From the NCBI RefSeq assembly GCF_030159255.1, contig NZ_BSCT01000007.1, positions 1-64,000 on the forward strand: a stretch of DNA of 64,000 bases, written 5' to 3'. This document shows positions 28,297 to 36,684 of this stretch, piece by piece. The position numbers were made by a program, and so were the translations under genes. The stretch's first letter is position 1. Each line of letters opens with the position of its first letter. Source of the DNA: Bradyrhizobium sp. SSBR45G (GTDB taxonomy: Bacteria; Pseudomonadota; Alphaproteobacteria; Rhizobiales; Xanthobacteraceae). The notes below the pieces were generated by a model, which saw only the letters and a list, made by a program, of their open reading frames with translations, made no database searches and had not been told where the DNA came from.

Positions 28297-29802
28297 GTGG
28301 ACCAGGTGATCGATACGGCGCGCATGGATCTGGCCTGCCAGAGCATTCGCGCGTCCTGTGACTCCGGGCAGACGATTGCCTTCGTGTCGGGCAATTTCAA
28401 CGTCGTGCACCCCGGACATTTACGGCTTTTGAAGTTCGCCGCCGAGCAGGCCGACGTCCTCGTCGTGGGCGTGAACCCGGATTCGACGCCCGGCGTGACT
28501 CTCCCGCAGGACATGCGCCTCGAAAATGTGCGGTCCATCGCATTTGTGCACCATGCTGTGCGTTTGGAAACATCTGCCTCCGATTTCATTTCGCACCTCA
28601 AGCCGACTGTCGTCGTTAAGGGCAAGGAGTTCGAGGACCGCGCCAATCCCGAGCAGGAAGCTGTGGATGCGTATGGCGGCCGCCTGATCTTCTCGTCGGG
28701 CGAACTGCGCTTTGCGTCGCTGTCGCTGCTGGAGCGCGACGCGAATATCGACATCTCCACCGTCCGCAAGCCGCAGGAATTTCCGCGGCGCCACGGCTTC
28801 GAGATCTCGAACCTGAAGGATCTCCTTCGCAAGCTGTCCGGCATGCGGGTTGCCGTCATCGGCGACCTGATCATCGACGAATATGTCACCTGCGATGCGG
28901 TCGGCATGTCCCAGGAGGACCCGACCATCGTCGTGACACCGCTGATGACCCGCACCTTCGTCGGCGGAGCGGGCGCGGTCGCGGCCCATGCGCATGGCCT
29001 CGGCGCCGACGTGAAGTTCTTCACCCTGGTCGGTGACGATGAAGCCGCGCGGTTCGCGCGCAGCACGCTGGAACAGCATGGCGTGAACTTCAACGCCTTC
29101 ACCGATCAGAGCCGGCCGACCACGCGCAAGCAGCGTTTTCGCGCGCTGAACAAGACGCTGCTGCGGGTCAATCATCTGCGCCAGCACGCCTCCGACGCCG
29201 ACCTGCAGCGGCAGATGCTGACCTCCGTCGAGCGCGCCCTGAAGACCTGCGACCTCCTGCTGTTCTCCTGCTTCAACTATGGCTGCCTGCCGCAGGATCT
29301 GGTCGATGCGATCGCGGATCGCGCCCGCTCCAAGGGCGTGATGATGGCGGCCGACAGCCAGGTCTCCTCGCAGACCGGCGACGTCTCCCGCTTCAAGGGC
29401 ATGACGCTTCTGACGCCGACCGAGCGCGAGGCCCGCGTCGCGCTGAATGACTTCATCTCGGGACTTGCCGTGATCAGCGAGCGGCTGGTCGAACGTGCCC
29501 GCACCAAGAACCTCGTGATCACGCTCGGCGCCGAGGGCGCGCTGATCAACACGATGGCCGAGGGCACCTTCACCTCGGACCGCCTGCCCGCGTTCAATCC
29601 GTCGCCGAAGGATGTCTCCGGCGCCGGCGACAGCTTCTTCATGGCCTGCTCGATGGGCCTTCGTGCAGGCGCCGACATCTGGCAGGCCTCCTATCTCGGC
29701 TCGTTGGCGGCAGCGCTGCAGGTCTCGCGCGTCGGCAATCTGCCGCTGACGACGGCTGAGCTCGTGCGCGAAATCGACGAGACCGGCTTCAGCCAGGAGT
29801 AG
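28297..29802 (+). CDS. Bifunctional nucleotidyltransferase-PfkB kinase, HldE-like with swapped domain order
   Basis: Protein of 501 aa. Residues 25-160 look like a cytidylyltransferase-like domain with the HxGH motif HPGH at 38-41. Residues 183-495 are a PfkB-type carbohydrate kinase with GDLIIDEY near 189-196 and the ATP/catalytic signature DVSGAGDSF at 439-447. In E. coli HldE the kinase is N-terminal and the nucleotidyltransferase C-terminal, so the order here is reversed. The nucleotidyltransferase end lacks the usual STT/SST motif (FASLSLL instead), so that half may be altered. The kinase probably makes a heptose 1,7-bisphosphate. GTG start with GGAGG 9 nt upstream. It heads an operon with a GmhA-like isomerase and a HddC-like transferase. 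Confidence 0.85.
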   Translation: MDQVIDTARMDLACQSIRASCDSGQTIAFVSGNFNVVHPGHLRLLKFAAEQADVLVVGVNPDSTPGVTLPQDMRLENVRSIAFVHHAVRLETSASDFISHLKPTVVVKGKEFEDRANPEQEAVDAYGGRLIFSSGELRFASLSLLERDANIDISTVRKPQEFPRRHGFEISNLKDLLRKLSGMRVAVIGDLIIDEYVTCDAVGMSQEDPTIVVTPLMTRTFVGGAGAVAAHAHGLGADVKFFTLVGDDEAARFARSTLEQHGVNFNAFTDQSRPTTRKQRFRALNKTLLRVNHLRQHASDADLQRQMLTSVERALKTCDLLLFSCFNYGCLPQDLVDAIADRARSKGVMMAADSQVSSQTGDVSRFKGMTLLTPTEREARVALNDFISGLAVISERLVERARTKNLVITLGAEGALINTMAEGTFTSDRLPAFNPSPKDVSGAGDSFFMACSMGLRAGADIWQASYLGSLAAALQVSRVGNLPLTTAELVREIDETGFSQE

Positions 29803-29811
29803 GATGTCGAC

Positions 29812-30534
29812 ATGCGCGCCCTGCTGCTCGCCGCCGGGATCGGAAGCCGGCTGCGTCCGCTGACCAATACGACGCCGAAATGCCTCGTGCGTGTGCACGA
29901 TCGGCCGCTGCTGGATTACTGGCTCGATCTCGTCTTCGAAGGCGGCATCGAGCGGGCGCTGCTGAACACTCATTGGCTGGCCGAACAGGTCCGCGCCCAC
30001 GTCGCGCAATCGCGCTGGCGTGACCGGATCGATCTCGTTCACGAAGATGAACTGCTCGGCACCGGCGGCACCGTGCTCGCCAACCGGGCCTGGTTCGGCG
30101 ACCAGCCGTTCCTCGTGGCCCATGCAGACAATTTGACGGATTTCGACGTGAAGGGCCTGCTCGCCGCCCATCGCAGCCGCCCTGATGGCTGCATCATGAC
30201 GATGCTCGCGTTCCGGACCGACGATCCGAGCTCCTGCGGGATTCTCGAGCTGGATGATCAGCACAGGGTGATCGCCTTCCACGAGAAGGTCAAGAATCCG
30301 CCCGGGAACCTCGCCAATGGCGCGGTCTATGTGTTCGACAATGCCGTAATCGGCGACATCGCGGCGCTCGGAAAACCGGTCGTCGATCTCTCCACCGAAA
30401 TCATCCCCAACTATATCAGACGCATTTTGTGCGTCGAAACCAGCGGTTATCATCGGGATATCGGCAACCCGGAAAGCTTGCGCCGGGCCCATTTGGAGTT
30501 TAATCACGGATCGCGCCGTGGCGGGGACGCTTGA
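29812..30534 (+). CDS. Sugar-1-phosphate nucleotidyltransferase (HddC/mannose-1-phosphate guanylyltransferase-like)
   Basis: Protein of 240 aa with the nucleotidyltransferase signature LLAAGIGSRLRPLT at 5-18, PKCL at 24-27, the LLGTGGTV loop near 82-89 and HADN near 104-107. Short single-domain enzymes like this include HddC (D-glycero-D-manno-heptose-1-phosphate guanylyltransferase) and GDP-mannose pyrophosphorylases. Given the adjacent heptose kinase and isomerase, GDP-heptose formation is the likely role. Starts 9 bp after the upstream stop codon. The nucleotide used (GTP, CTP, UTP) cannot be read from sequence alone. Confidence 0.85.
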   Translation: MRALLLAAGIGSRLRPLTNTTPKCLVRVHDRPLLDYWLDLVFEGGIERALLNTHWLAEQVRAHVAQSRWRDRIDLVHEDELLGTGGTVLANRAWFGDQPFLVAHADNLTDFDVKGLLAAHRSRPDGCIMTMLAFRTDDPSSCGILELDDQHRVIAFHEKVKNPPGNLANGAVYVFDNAVIGDIAALGKPVVDLSTEIIPNYIRRILCVETSGYHRDIGNPESLRRAHLEFNHGSRRGGDA

Positions 30535-30642
30535 CGGGCGGCTTTGGCCGCTGAGCTGGTCGCCTTCCCCTGCCAATTTGTATAAGGGTGCGCGCGACGC
30601 GCCAGCCGGCGACACGACAGGCGAGCCACGGGGATTGCGCAG

Positions 30643-31581
30643 ATGAAGATATTCGTGACCGGAGCGTGCGGCTACAAGGGCAGCGTGCTCGTGCCGAAAC
30701 TCCTGAAGGCGGGCCACAAGGTCGTCGCGTTCGACATCATGTGGTTCGGCAACTTCCTGGAGCCGCATCCGGATCTGACGGTTGTCCAGGGCGACGTCCG
30801 CAATCCCGACGCCATCGACCTCACCGGCGTCGATGCCATCATTCATCTCTCCAGCGTCGCCAATGACCCCTGCGGCGATCTCGATCCGAAGCTGACCTGG
30901 GAGATCTCCTGCCTCGCCACGATGCAGCTCGCCGACCGCGCCTATCGCCACGGCATCAAGCGCTTCATCTACGCCTCCTCGGGCAGCGTGTACGGCGTGA
31001 AGGAAGAGGAGCAGGTCACCGAGGATCTCGAGCTGCTGCCGATCTCCGAGTACAACAAGACCAAGATGTGCGGCGAGCGCATCGTGCTGTCCTACAAGGA
31101 CGACATGGTGGTGCAGATCGTCCGCCCGGCCACGGTGTGCGGCTACTCTCCGCGCCAGCGGCTCGACGTCTCCGTCAACATGCTGACGATGCAGGCGCTG
31201 ATGAACGGCCGCATCACGGTGTTCGGCGGCGACCAGACGCGGCCCAACATTCATATCGACGACATCACCGACCTCTATCTGTTCCTGCTCGATCATCCTG
31301 AGCACACCGGTGTCTACAATGCCGGGTTCGAGAACATCTCGATCCTCGACATCGCCAATCTGGTTACCAAGCACGTGCCGGCCGAGGTCATCGTGACGCC
31401 CTCGAACGATCCGCGCAGCTATCGCGTCAACTCCGATCGCCTGCTCGCGACCGGCTTCCGTCCGAAGAAGACGGTCGAGGACGCGATCAAGGAAATCATC
31501 GGCATGTACTCGCAAGGCCAGCTCAAGAACGAAGACCGCTGGTACAATCTGAAATGGATGGAGAAGGAGGTCGTGAAATGA
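30643..31581 (+). CDS. NAD-dependent sugar-nucleotide epimerase/dehydratase (extended SDR)
   Basis: Extended SDR of 312 aa with NAD motif GACGYKG at 7-13, the active-site ASSGSVYG at 111-118 and catalytic Y137-N-K-T-K141 (YxxxK). It should epimerise, dehydrate or reduce a nucleotide-activated sugar, here probably the heptose product of the preceding genes. Its last codons overlap the next start by 4 bp (ATGA at 31578-31581), so translation is coupled to the GmhA-like gene. A 108-bp gap separates it from the upstream gene. The exact reaction is unassigned. Confidence 0.88.
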   Translation: MKIFVTGACGYKGSVLVPKLLKAGHKVVAFDIMWFGNFLEPHPDLTVVQGDVRNPDAIDLTGVDAIIHLSSVANDPCGDLDPKLTWEISCLATMQLADRAYRHGIKRFIYASSGSVYGVKEEEQVTEDLELLPISEYNKTKMCGERIVLSYKDDMVVQIVRPATVCGYSPRQRLDVSVNMLTMQALMNGRITVFGGDQTRPNIHIDDITDLYLFLLDHPEHTGVYNAGFENISILDIANLVTKHVPAEVIVTPSNDPRSYRVNSDRLLATGFRPKKTVEDAIKEIIGMYSQGQLKNEDRWYNLKWMEKEVVK

Positions 31582-32186
31582 ACGTCCTGGCCTTCAAGAC
31601 CCCCGGCAGCCTGTTCGCCGACTACACCAGCCGCTTCAGCACCGTTCTGAAGGACTTCGATTGGGCCCCCGTCGAGAAGCTCGCCTACGATCTGCGCGAC
31701 TGCTGGCAGACCGGCCGGCAGGTGTTCTTCTGCGGCAATGGCGGCAGCGGCGGCAACGCCAACCACCTCGCGAACGACTTCCTCTACGCGCTGTCGAAGA
31801 CGCCGGGCTCGGGCTTGCGCGTGCATTCGCTGTCGTCCAACCCATCCGTGATCACCTGCCTCGCCAATGACGAAGGCTATGACCAGGTGTTCTCGCTGCA
31901 GCTCGCGGTGCTCGCGCGCAAGGGCGACGTGCTGATCACCTTCTCCGGCTCCGGCAATTCGCCGAACATCCTGAAGGCGCTCGAAGAGGGCAAGAAGATC
32001 GGCATGACGAGCTACGCCGTGCTCGGCTTCTCCGGCGGCAAGGCCAAGGCACTCGCCGACGTGCCGATCCATTTCGCGGTCGACGACATGCAGATCGCCG
32101 AGGACGCGCAGATGGTGATCGGCCACATGATCATGCAGTGGCTGTATGCCCAGCGTGGCGACATCATCACGACGCGCGAGGTCTGA
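31578..32186 (+). CDS. SIS-domain phosphoheptose isomerase (GmhA-like)
   Basis: Protein of 202 aa, the normal size for GmhA, which converts sedoheptulose-7-phosphate to D-glycero-D-manno-heptose-7-phosphate. The SIS domain shows GNGGSGGNA at 53-61, SGSGNSPN at 123-130 and EDAQMVIGH at 175-183. GmhA proper has GNGGSAADA and a conserved E/H metal or acid-base set; here the Ala-Ala-Asp is Gly-Gly-Asn, so some specificity drift is possible. ATG at 31578 overlaps the previous stop and has AAGGAGG 7 nt upstream. Together with the kinase and nucleotidyltransferase it forms the core of an activated-heptose pathway. Confidence 0.85.
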   Translation: MNVLAFKTPGSLFADYTSRFSTVLKDFDWAPVEKLAYDLRDCWQTGRQVFFCGNGGSGGNANHLANDFLYALSKTPGSGLRVHSLSSNPSVITCLANDEGYDQVFSLQLAVLARKGDVLITFSGSGNSPNILKALEEGKKIGMTSYAVLGFSGGKAKALADVPIHFAVDDMQIAEDAQMVIGHMIMQWLYAQRGDIITTREV

Positions 32187-32198
32187 CGGGCAAGGACG

Positions 32199-33197
32199 AT
32201 GGCTGCGAACGAAAAGTACCTGATCCTCGGCTCGAACTCGTTTTCGGGCGCAACCTTCGTCGATTTCCTGGCCGCGGCCGGTCACGACGTCATCGCGACC
32301 AGCCGCTCGGACGAGCCGCATGACGCCTTCCTGCCCTACAAATGGCAGAAGCGCCCGGGAAACGTGCGCTTCAAGCGCGTCGACCTCAACCACGATCTCG
32401 ATGCGCTCAAGGCGCTGCTCGCCGCCGAGCGTCCGACTCATGTCGTCAACTTCGCGGCGCAGAGCATGGTTGGCGAAAGCTGGCTGTATCCGGACCACTG
32501 GATGATGACCAACGTCGTCTCCGCGGTCCGGCTGCACGACATCCTGCGCAACTATGACGGCCTCGACCGCTATGTCCACGTCACGACGCCCGAGGTCTAC
32601 GGCTCGACCGAGGGCTGGGTGCGCGAGGACGCAGCCTTCAACCCGTCGACGCCCTATGCGGTGTCGCGCGCGGCCGGCGACATGAGCCTGCGCACCTATT
32701 TCGCCAACTACCAGTTTCCGGTGGTCTTCACCCGCGCGGCCAATGTCTACGGCCCCGGCCAGCAGCTCTACCGCATCGTGCCGCGCACCATCGTGGCGGC
32801 GATGACCGGCCAGAAGCTGCGCCTCGACGGCGGCGGCAAGTCGATCCGCGTCTTCATCCACATGACCGACGTGTCGGATGCGACGGTCAAGATCGGACGC
32901 AGCGGCAAGCTCGGTGAGACCTACCACATCTCCGGCTATGAGCTGGTCTCGATCCGCACTTTGGTCGAGATGATCCTCGCCCGCCTCGGCAAATCGTTCG
33001 AGGATTGCGTCGAGATCGGACCGGAGCGGCCCGGCAAGGACACCGCCTACACGCTCGACAGCTTCAAGCTGCGCACCGAGCTCGGCTGGCGCGACACCTT
33101 CTCGCTGGAACAGGGCATCGACGACGTCATCGCCTGGGCGCGACGCTTCGAGGATGTCATGGCCAAGCTGCCGACCAAGTACGAACATAAACCCTGA
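32199..33197 (+). CDS. Nucleotide-sugar dehydratase-like extended SDR with altered active-site motifs
   Basis: Extended SDR of 332 aa that most resembles GDP-mannose or dTDP-glucose 4,6-dehydratases: FAAQSMVGESW near 85-95, TTPEVYG at 129-135 and a DxxRVFIHMTDVSDA segment near 220-232. Two signature positions deviate. The nucleotide loop is GSNSFSG (11-17) rather than GxxGFxG, and the catalytic YxxxK reads Y153-A-V-S-R157, with Arg for Lys (codon CGC). A dehydratase or epimerase with changed chemistry, or a non-catalytic relative, is possible. It lies 12 bp after the GmhA-like gene. A 4,6-dehydratase acting on GDP-heptose (DmhA-like) would fit the context. Confidence 0.82.
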   Translation: MAANEKYLILGSNSFSGATFVDFLAAAGHDVIATSRSDEPHDAFLPYKWQKRPGNVRFKRVDLNHDLDALKALLAAERPTHVVNFAAQSMVGESWLYPDHWMMTNVVSAVRLHDILRNYDGLDRYVHVTTPEVYGSTEGWVREDAAFNPSTPYAVSRAAGDMSLRTYFANYQFPVVFTRAANVYGPGQQLYRIVPRTIVAAMTGQKLRLDGGGKSIRVFIHMTDVSDATVKIGRSGKLGETYHISGYELVSIRTLVEMILARLGKSFEDCVEIGPERPGKDTAYTLDSFKLRTELGWRDTFSLEQGIDDVIAWARRFEDVMAKLPTKYEHKP

Positions 33198-33242
33198 TCG
33201 AGACCCCCACGCTTCCGAAGGGAAGCGCGACTGGAGAGCACG

Positions 33243-34091
33243 ATGAACGTGGCAGTCCGGAACACCGCGGCCAAGCCCGACGTGGCCGCCCTGAAGGCGC
33301 AGGCCGCGAAGCTGCGCGGCAAGATCATCCAGATGTCGCACAAGGCCCAGGCCGCGCATCTCGCCTCGTCGCTGTCCTGCGCCGATGCGATGACCGCAGC
33401 CTATTGGCATGTGCTCAACATCGACCCGGCAAATCCAACCGATCCGCTGCGCGACCGATTCATCCTGTCGAAGGGCCACGCCGCCGCGGCGCTGTTCGCG
33501 ACCCTGGCGATGAAGGGCTACTTCCCGATCGAGGAGCTCGAGACCTACTGCCAGGACGGCGGCCGGCTCGCCGAGCATCCGCCGGCGAACCTTTTGCCCG
33601 GCGTCGAGGCGGCGACCGGCTCGCTCGGCCACGGCCTGCCGCTCGGCTGCGGCATGGCGCTGGCCGGCCGCATCAAGGGCGAAAGCTACCGGGTGTTCGC
33701 CCTGCTCTCCGACGGCGAGAACAACGAGGGCTCGGTGTGGGAGGCCGCCATGTTCGCTGCCGCCCAGAAGCTCGAGAATGTCTGCGTCGTCGTCGACTAC
33801 AACAAGTGGCAGGCGACCGCGCGCTCCAACGAGACTCTGATGCTGGCGCCGCTGCGCGACAAATGGGCCGCCTTCGGCTGGGACGCCCACGAGATCGACG
33901 GCCATGACGTCGGCGCGCTGGCGGAGGCCATGCAGAACATCCCGAACGGCTCGGGCAAGCCGGTGGCGCTGATCGCCCACACCGTGAAGGGCAAGGGCGT
34001 GTCGTTCATGGAGGACGACAACAACTGGCACTATCGCGCCCCCACCGCAGACGAAGTCACGAAGGCGTTCAAGGAGCTCGGCCTGTCATGA
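33243..34091 (+). CDS. Transketolase, N-terminal (thiamine diphosphate binding) subunit
   Basis: Split transketolase half of 282 aa. It has SKGHAAAALFA near 76-86, GSLGHGL at 126-132 and the ThDP-binding SDGENNEG...N signature (156-163 to N187). It must pair with the product of the next gene, whose start overlaps this stop (ATGA). Transketolase moves two-carbon ketol units and makes sedoheptulose-7-phosphate from pentose phosphates, which is exactly the GmhA substrate. A dedicated copy here could supply heptose precursor, or act on the activated sugar itself to extend or branch it. ATG start with TGGAGAG upstream. Confidence 0.92.
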   Translation: MNVAVRNTAAKPDVAALKAQAAKLRGKIIQMSHKAQAAHLASSLSCADAMTAAYWHVLNIDPANPTDPLRDRFILSKGHAAAALFATLAMKGYFPIEELETYCQDGGRLAEHPPANLLPGVEAATGSLGHGLPLGCGMALAGRIKGESYRVFALLSDGENNEGSVWEAAMFAAAQKLENVCVVVDYNKWQATARSNETLMLAPLRDKWAAFGWDAHEIDGHDVGALAEAMQNIPNGSGKPVALIAHTVKGKGVSFMEDDNNWHYRAPTADEVTKAFKELGLS

Positions 34092-35011
34092 GAAACGCTT
34101 TCGCAGACGAACTGACTAAGCTCGGCAACGAGGACAGCCGCGTCGTCATGCTGTCGGGCGACATCGGCAACCGCCTGTTCGACAAGTTCAAGGACAAGCA
34201 CCCGAGCCGCTTCTTCAACTGCGGCGTCGCCGAAGCCAACATGATGGGCGTCGCTGCCGGCATGGCCATGAACGGCCTGCGCCCGGTCGCCTACACCATC
34301 ACCCCGTTCGTGACGACGCGCTGCCTGGAGCAGATCCGCACCGACGTCTGCTATCACGAGGCTCCCGTGACCATCGTCGCCGTTGGCGCCGGCCTCGCTT
34401 ATTCCGGCCTCGGCCCGACCCATCACGCCTGCGAGGACATCTCGTTCCTGCGCTCGATCCCGAACATGGTCGTGATCTGCCCCGGCGATGCCTTCGAGGT
34501 GCGCGGCGCGCTGCGCGCGGCGATGCAGCAGGACCGTCCGGTCTACATCCGCATGGGCAAGAAGGGTGAGCCGGTCGTTCACAAGGGCCCCATCACGGAT
34601 TTCAAGATCGGCAAGGCGATCACGATCGAGGAAGGCAGCGACGTCTGCCTGCTCTCGACCGGCAACATGCTGCCGGAAGTCATTGAAGCTGCACATAAGT
34701 TGAAGGAGAAGGGCATCTCCGCCGAGGTCGTCAGCTTCCACACCGTGAAGCCGCTGGATGAGGACAAGCTCAAGCAGGCCTTCAGCCGCTTCAAGCTGGT
34801 CGCGACCATCGAGGAGCATTCGCTGATCGGCGGCTTCGGCTCGGCCGTGTCCGAATGGCTCGTCGACAGCGAGACGCAGGCGAAGAAGTTCCTGCGCTTC
34901 GGCACACCGGACGCCTTCTTCAAGAAGTCGGGCGAACAGGAATATGCCCGCGAGGTGCTGGGACTGACCGGCCACCAGATCGCGGACAAGATCATCCACG
35001 CGTTGAGCTGA
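34088..35011 (+). CDS. Transketolase, C-terminal (pyrimidine-binding) subunit
   Basis: Protein of 307 aa with the pyrimidine-binding domain (catalytic glutamate in CGVAEANM, E49) and the C-terminal transketolase domain (KPLDEDKLKQAF near 219-230). The two subunits together equal a full-length transketolase. Four-base overlap with the preceding gene implies coupled synthesis in 1:1 ratio. Deoxyxylulose-phosphate synthase also shares this fold, but the split arrangement and lack of its N-terminal features favour transketolase. The preferred donor and acceptor cannot be inferred from motifs alone. Confidence 0.92.
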   Translation: MRNAFADELTKLGNEDSRVVMLSGDIGNRLFDKFKDKHPSRFFNCGVAEANMMGVAAGMAMNGLRPVAYTITPFVTTRCLEQIRTDVCYHEAPVTIVAVGAGLAYSGLGPTHHACEDISFLRSIPNMVVICPGDAFEVRGALRAAMQQDRPVYIRMGKKGEPVVHKGPITDFKIGKAITIEEGSDVCLLSTGNMLPEVIEAAHKLKEKGISAEVVSFHTVKPLDEDKLKQAFSRFKLVATIEEHSLIGGFGSAVSEWLVDSETQAKKFLRFGTPDAFFKKSGEQEYAREVLGLTGHQIADKIIHALS

Positions 35012-35019
35012 GACATCAC

Positions 35020-36057
35020 ATGAAGACCCAAGCTGCCCTCCTGGTCCAGACCGGCCAGCCACTCGTCCTGGCCGAGATCGAGACCCCCGCCTTGAAGCCG
35101 GGGCAGGTCCTGGTCGAGATCGCCTATTCCGGCGCCTGCGGCACCCAGGTGATGGAGTGGCGCGGCGACAAGGGCGAGGACAAATGGGTCCCGCATTGCC
35201 TCGGCCACGAAGGCACCGGAACGGTCATCGAGGCCGGCAGCGCCGTCACCAAGGTCAAGGTCGGCGACAAGGTCGTGCTGTCCTGGATCAAGGGCAGCGG
35301 CATCGAGGCCGGCGGCGCCGTCTATGATTGGGACGGCAAGAAGGTCAACGCCGGCGGCGTGACCACCTTCCAGCGCCACGCGGTGGTCAGCGAGAACCGC
35401 CTGACCCTGCTGCCGCCAGACCTGCCGATGGACGTCGCGGTGCTGCTCGGCTGCGCCGCGCCGACCGGCATGGGCGCGGTCTACAACGTGCTGAAGGTGC
35501 AGCCGGGCGACGCGGTCGCCGTGTTCGGCACCGGCGGCATCGGCCTCAACGCGCTGATGGCAGCGGCACTCGCCGGCGCCATGCCGGTGATCGGCATCGA
35601 TCCCAACCCGACCCGGCGCGCGCTGGCAAAAATCTATGGCGCGACCCACGTCATCGATGCATCCGGCGACGTGCTGGCCGAGATCAAGAAGATCGTGCCG
35701 CAGGGCGTTGATCTCGCGGTCGAATCCTCCGGCATTCCCGCCGTGATGGAACAGGCGATCAACTCCACGCGCCAGCAGGGCGGCCGCGCGGTCGTCATCG
35801 GCAACGCCAAACACGGCGCAGCGCTCACGCTGAATCCGGGCGTCTTCAACCAGGGCAAGAGCCTGCTCGGCACCTGGGGCGGCGACAGCGTGCCGGATCG
35901 CGATTACGGGCGCTACGGGCGGCTGCTGAGCTCCGGCCGCTTCCCGGTGCGGGACCTCCTGTCGAAGCCCTACAGCCTCGCCCAGGCTGATCAGGCGCTG
36001 CAGGATCTCGCCGCCGGCAAGGTCGGCCGTCCGCTGATCGACATGTCCTTGCGTTAA
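35020..36057 (+). CDS. Zinc-type medium-chain alcohol dehydrogenase
   Basis: MDR-family dehydrogenase of 345 aa. The catalytic zinc ligands appear as C40 (SGACGT), H63-E64 (GHEGTG) and C145 (LLGCAAPTG). The NAD(H) motif GTGGIG lies at 170-175. The structural-zinc lobe with four cysteines is absent. It probably oxidises or reduces a polyol, keto sugar or sugar nucleotide intermediate made by this operon. I use ATG 35020, 8 bp after the transketolase stop; the frame is open back to 34855 but that part overlaps the transketolase gene. Substrate unknown. Confidence 0.9.
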   Translation: MKTQAALLVQTGQPLVLAEIETPALKPGQVLVEIAYSGACGTQVMEWRGDKGEDKWVPHCLGHEGTGTVIEAGSAVTKVKVGDKVVLSWIKGSGIEAGGAVYDWDGKKVNAGGVTTFQRHAVVSENRLTLLPPDLPMDVAVLLGCAAPTGMGAVYNVLKVQPGDAVAVFGTGGIGLNALMAAALAGAMPVIGIDPNPTRRALAKIYGATHVIDASGDVLAEIKKIVPQGVDLAVESSGIPAVMEQAINSTRQQGGRAVVIGNAKHGAALTLNPGVFNQGKSLLGTWGGDSVPDRDYGRYGRLLSSGRFPVRDLLSKPYSLAQADQALQDLAAGKVGRPLIDMSLR

Positions 36058-36066
36058 GTCCAGGCC

Positions 36067-36684
36067 ATGCGGATCGGGATCGACTTCGACAACACGATCG
36101 CCTGCTATGACGGCGTGTTTCATGCGGCCGCGCTCGAGCGCGGCCTGATCCCGGTCGACCTCGGCCGCGACAAGAACAGCGTCCGCGACCATCTCAACGG
36201 CTCGGGCCGCAAGGACGACTTCACCGAGCTGCAGGGCTATGTCTATGGCGCCCGCATGGACCTGGTGTCGCCCTACCCTGGGTTCGCCGAGTTCGTCACT
36301 GCGGCCCGCGCGGCCGGCCATGACCTGTTCATCGTCAGCCATAAGACCAGGCACCCCATTCTCGGGCCCAAGCACGACATGCATGCCGCGGCGCGCGGCT
36401 TCCTGACCGACCGCGGGCTGATGGGTTCGGCGGCCAGCCAGATCGCGCCGGATAGGGTGTTCTTCGAGCTGACCAAGGACGAGAAGGTCGCCCGCGCGAA
36501 TGCACTGAATTGCGAACTGTTCGTCGACGACCTGCCGGAGATCCTGGCCATGGCCGGATTCCCCGAGGGCATGCGCAAGGTGCTGTTCGATCCGGAGAAC
36601 CAGTTCGCGGCCAAGCCCGTGCCCTACGAGCGCCTGATGTCCTGGGCAGAGATCGCGGCGGATGTTGTCCGTGACCGCGGCTGA
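36067..36684 (+). CDS. HAD-superfamily hydrolase (probable sugar phosphatase)
   Basis: Small HAD-like protein (205 aa). Motif I is DFDNT (D6, D8), a motif II-like serine sits in FIVSHKT (about 94-100), and the acidic motif FVDDLPE lies near 156-162. It could be the heptose-bisphosphate phosphatase step (GmhB role) missing elsewhere in this operon, although it does not look like classical GmhB by eye. Starts 9 bp after the dehydrogenase stop codon and its end overlaps the next gene by 23 bp, so it is operonic. Role inferred from context. Confidence 0.75.
   Translation: MRIGIDFDNTIACYDGVFHAAALERGLIPVDLGRDKNSVRDHLNGSGRKDDFTELQGYVYGARMDLVSPYPGFAEFVTAARAAGHDLFIVSHKTRHPILGPKHDMHAAARGFLTDRGLMGSAASQIAPDRVFFELTKDEKVARANALNCELFVDDLPEILAMAGFPEGMRKVLFDPENQFAAKPVPYERLMSWAEIAADVVRDRG

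Noticed and set aside
30575..30590. A TATAAG box upstream of the SDR gene at 30643
   Set aside because: No matching -35 element at normal spacing, so it was not called a promoter.
28420..31515. A 1031-codon minus-strand open frame
   Set aside because: Opposite the kinase, nucleotidyltransferase and SDR genes; composition is that of a GC-rich antisense shadow with no recognisable domain.
31419..34031. An 870-codon minus-strand open frame
   Set aside because: Antisense to the GmhA-like, SDR and transketolase genes, all of which have clear motifs and ribosome sites.
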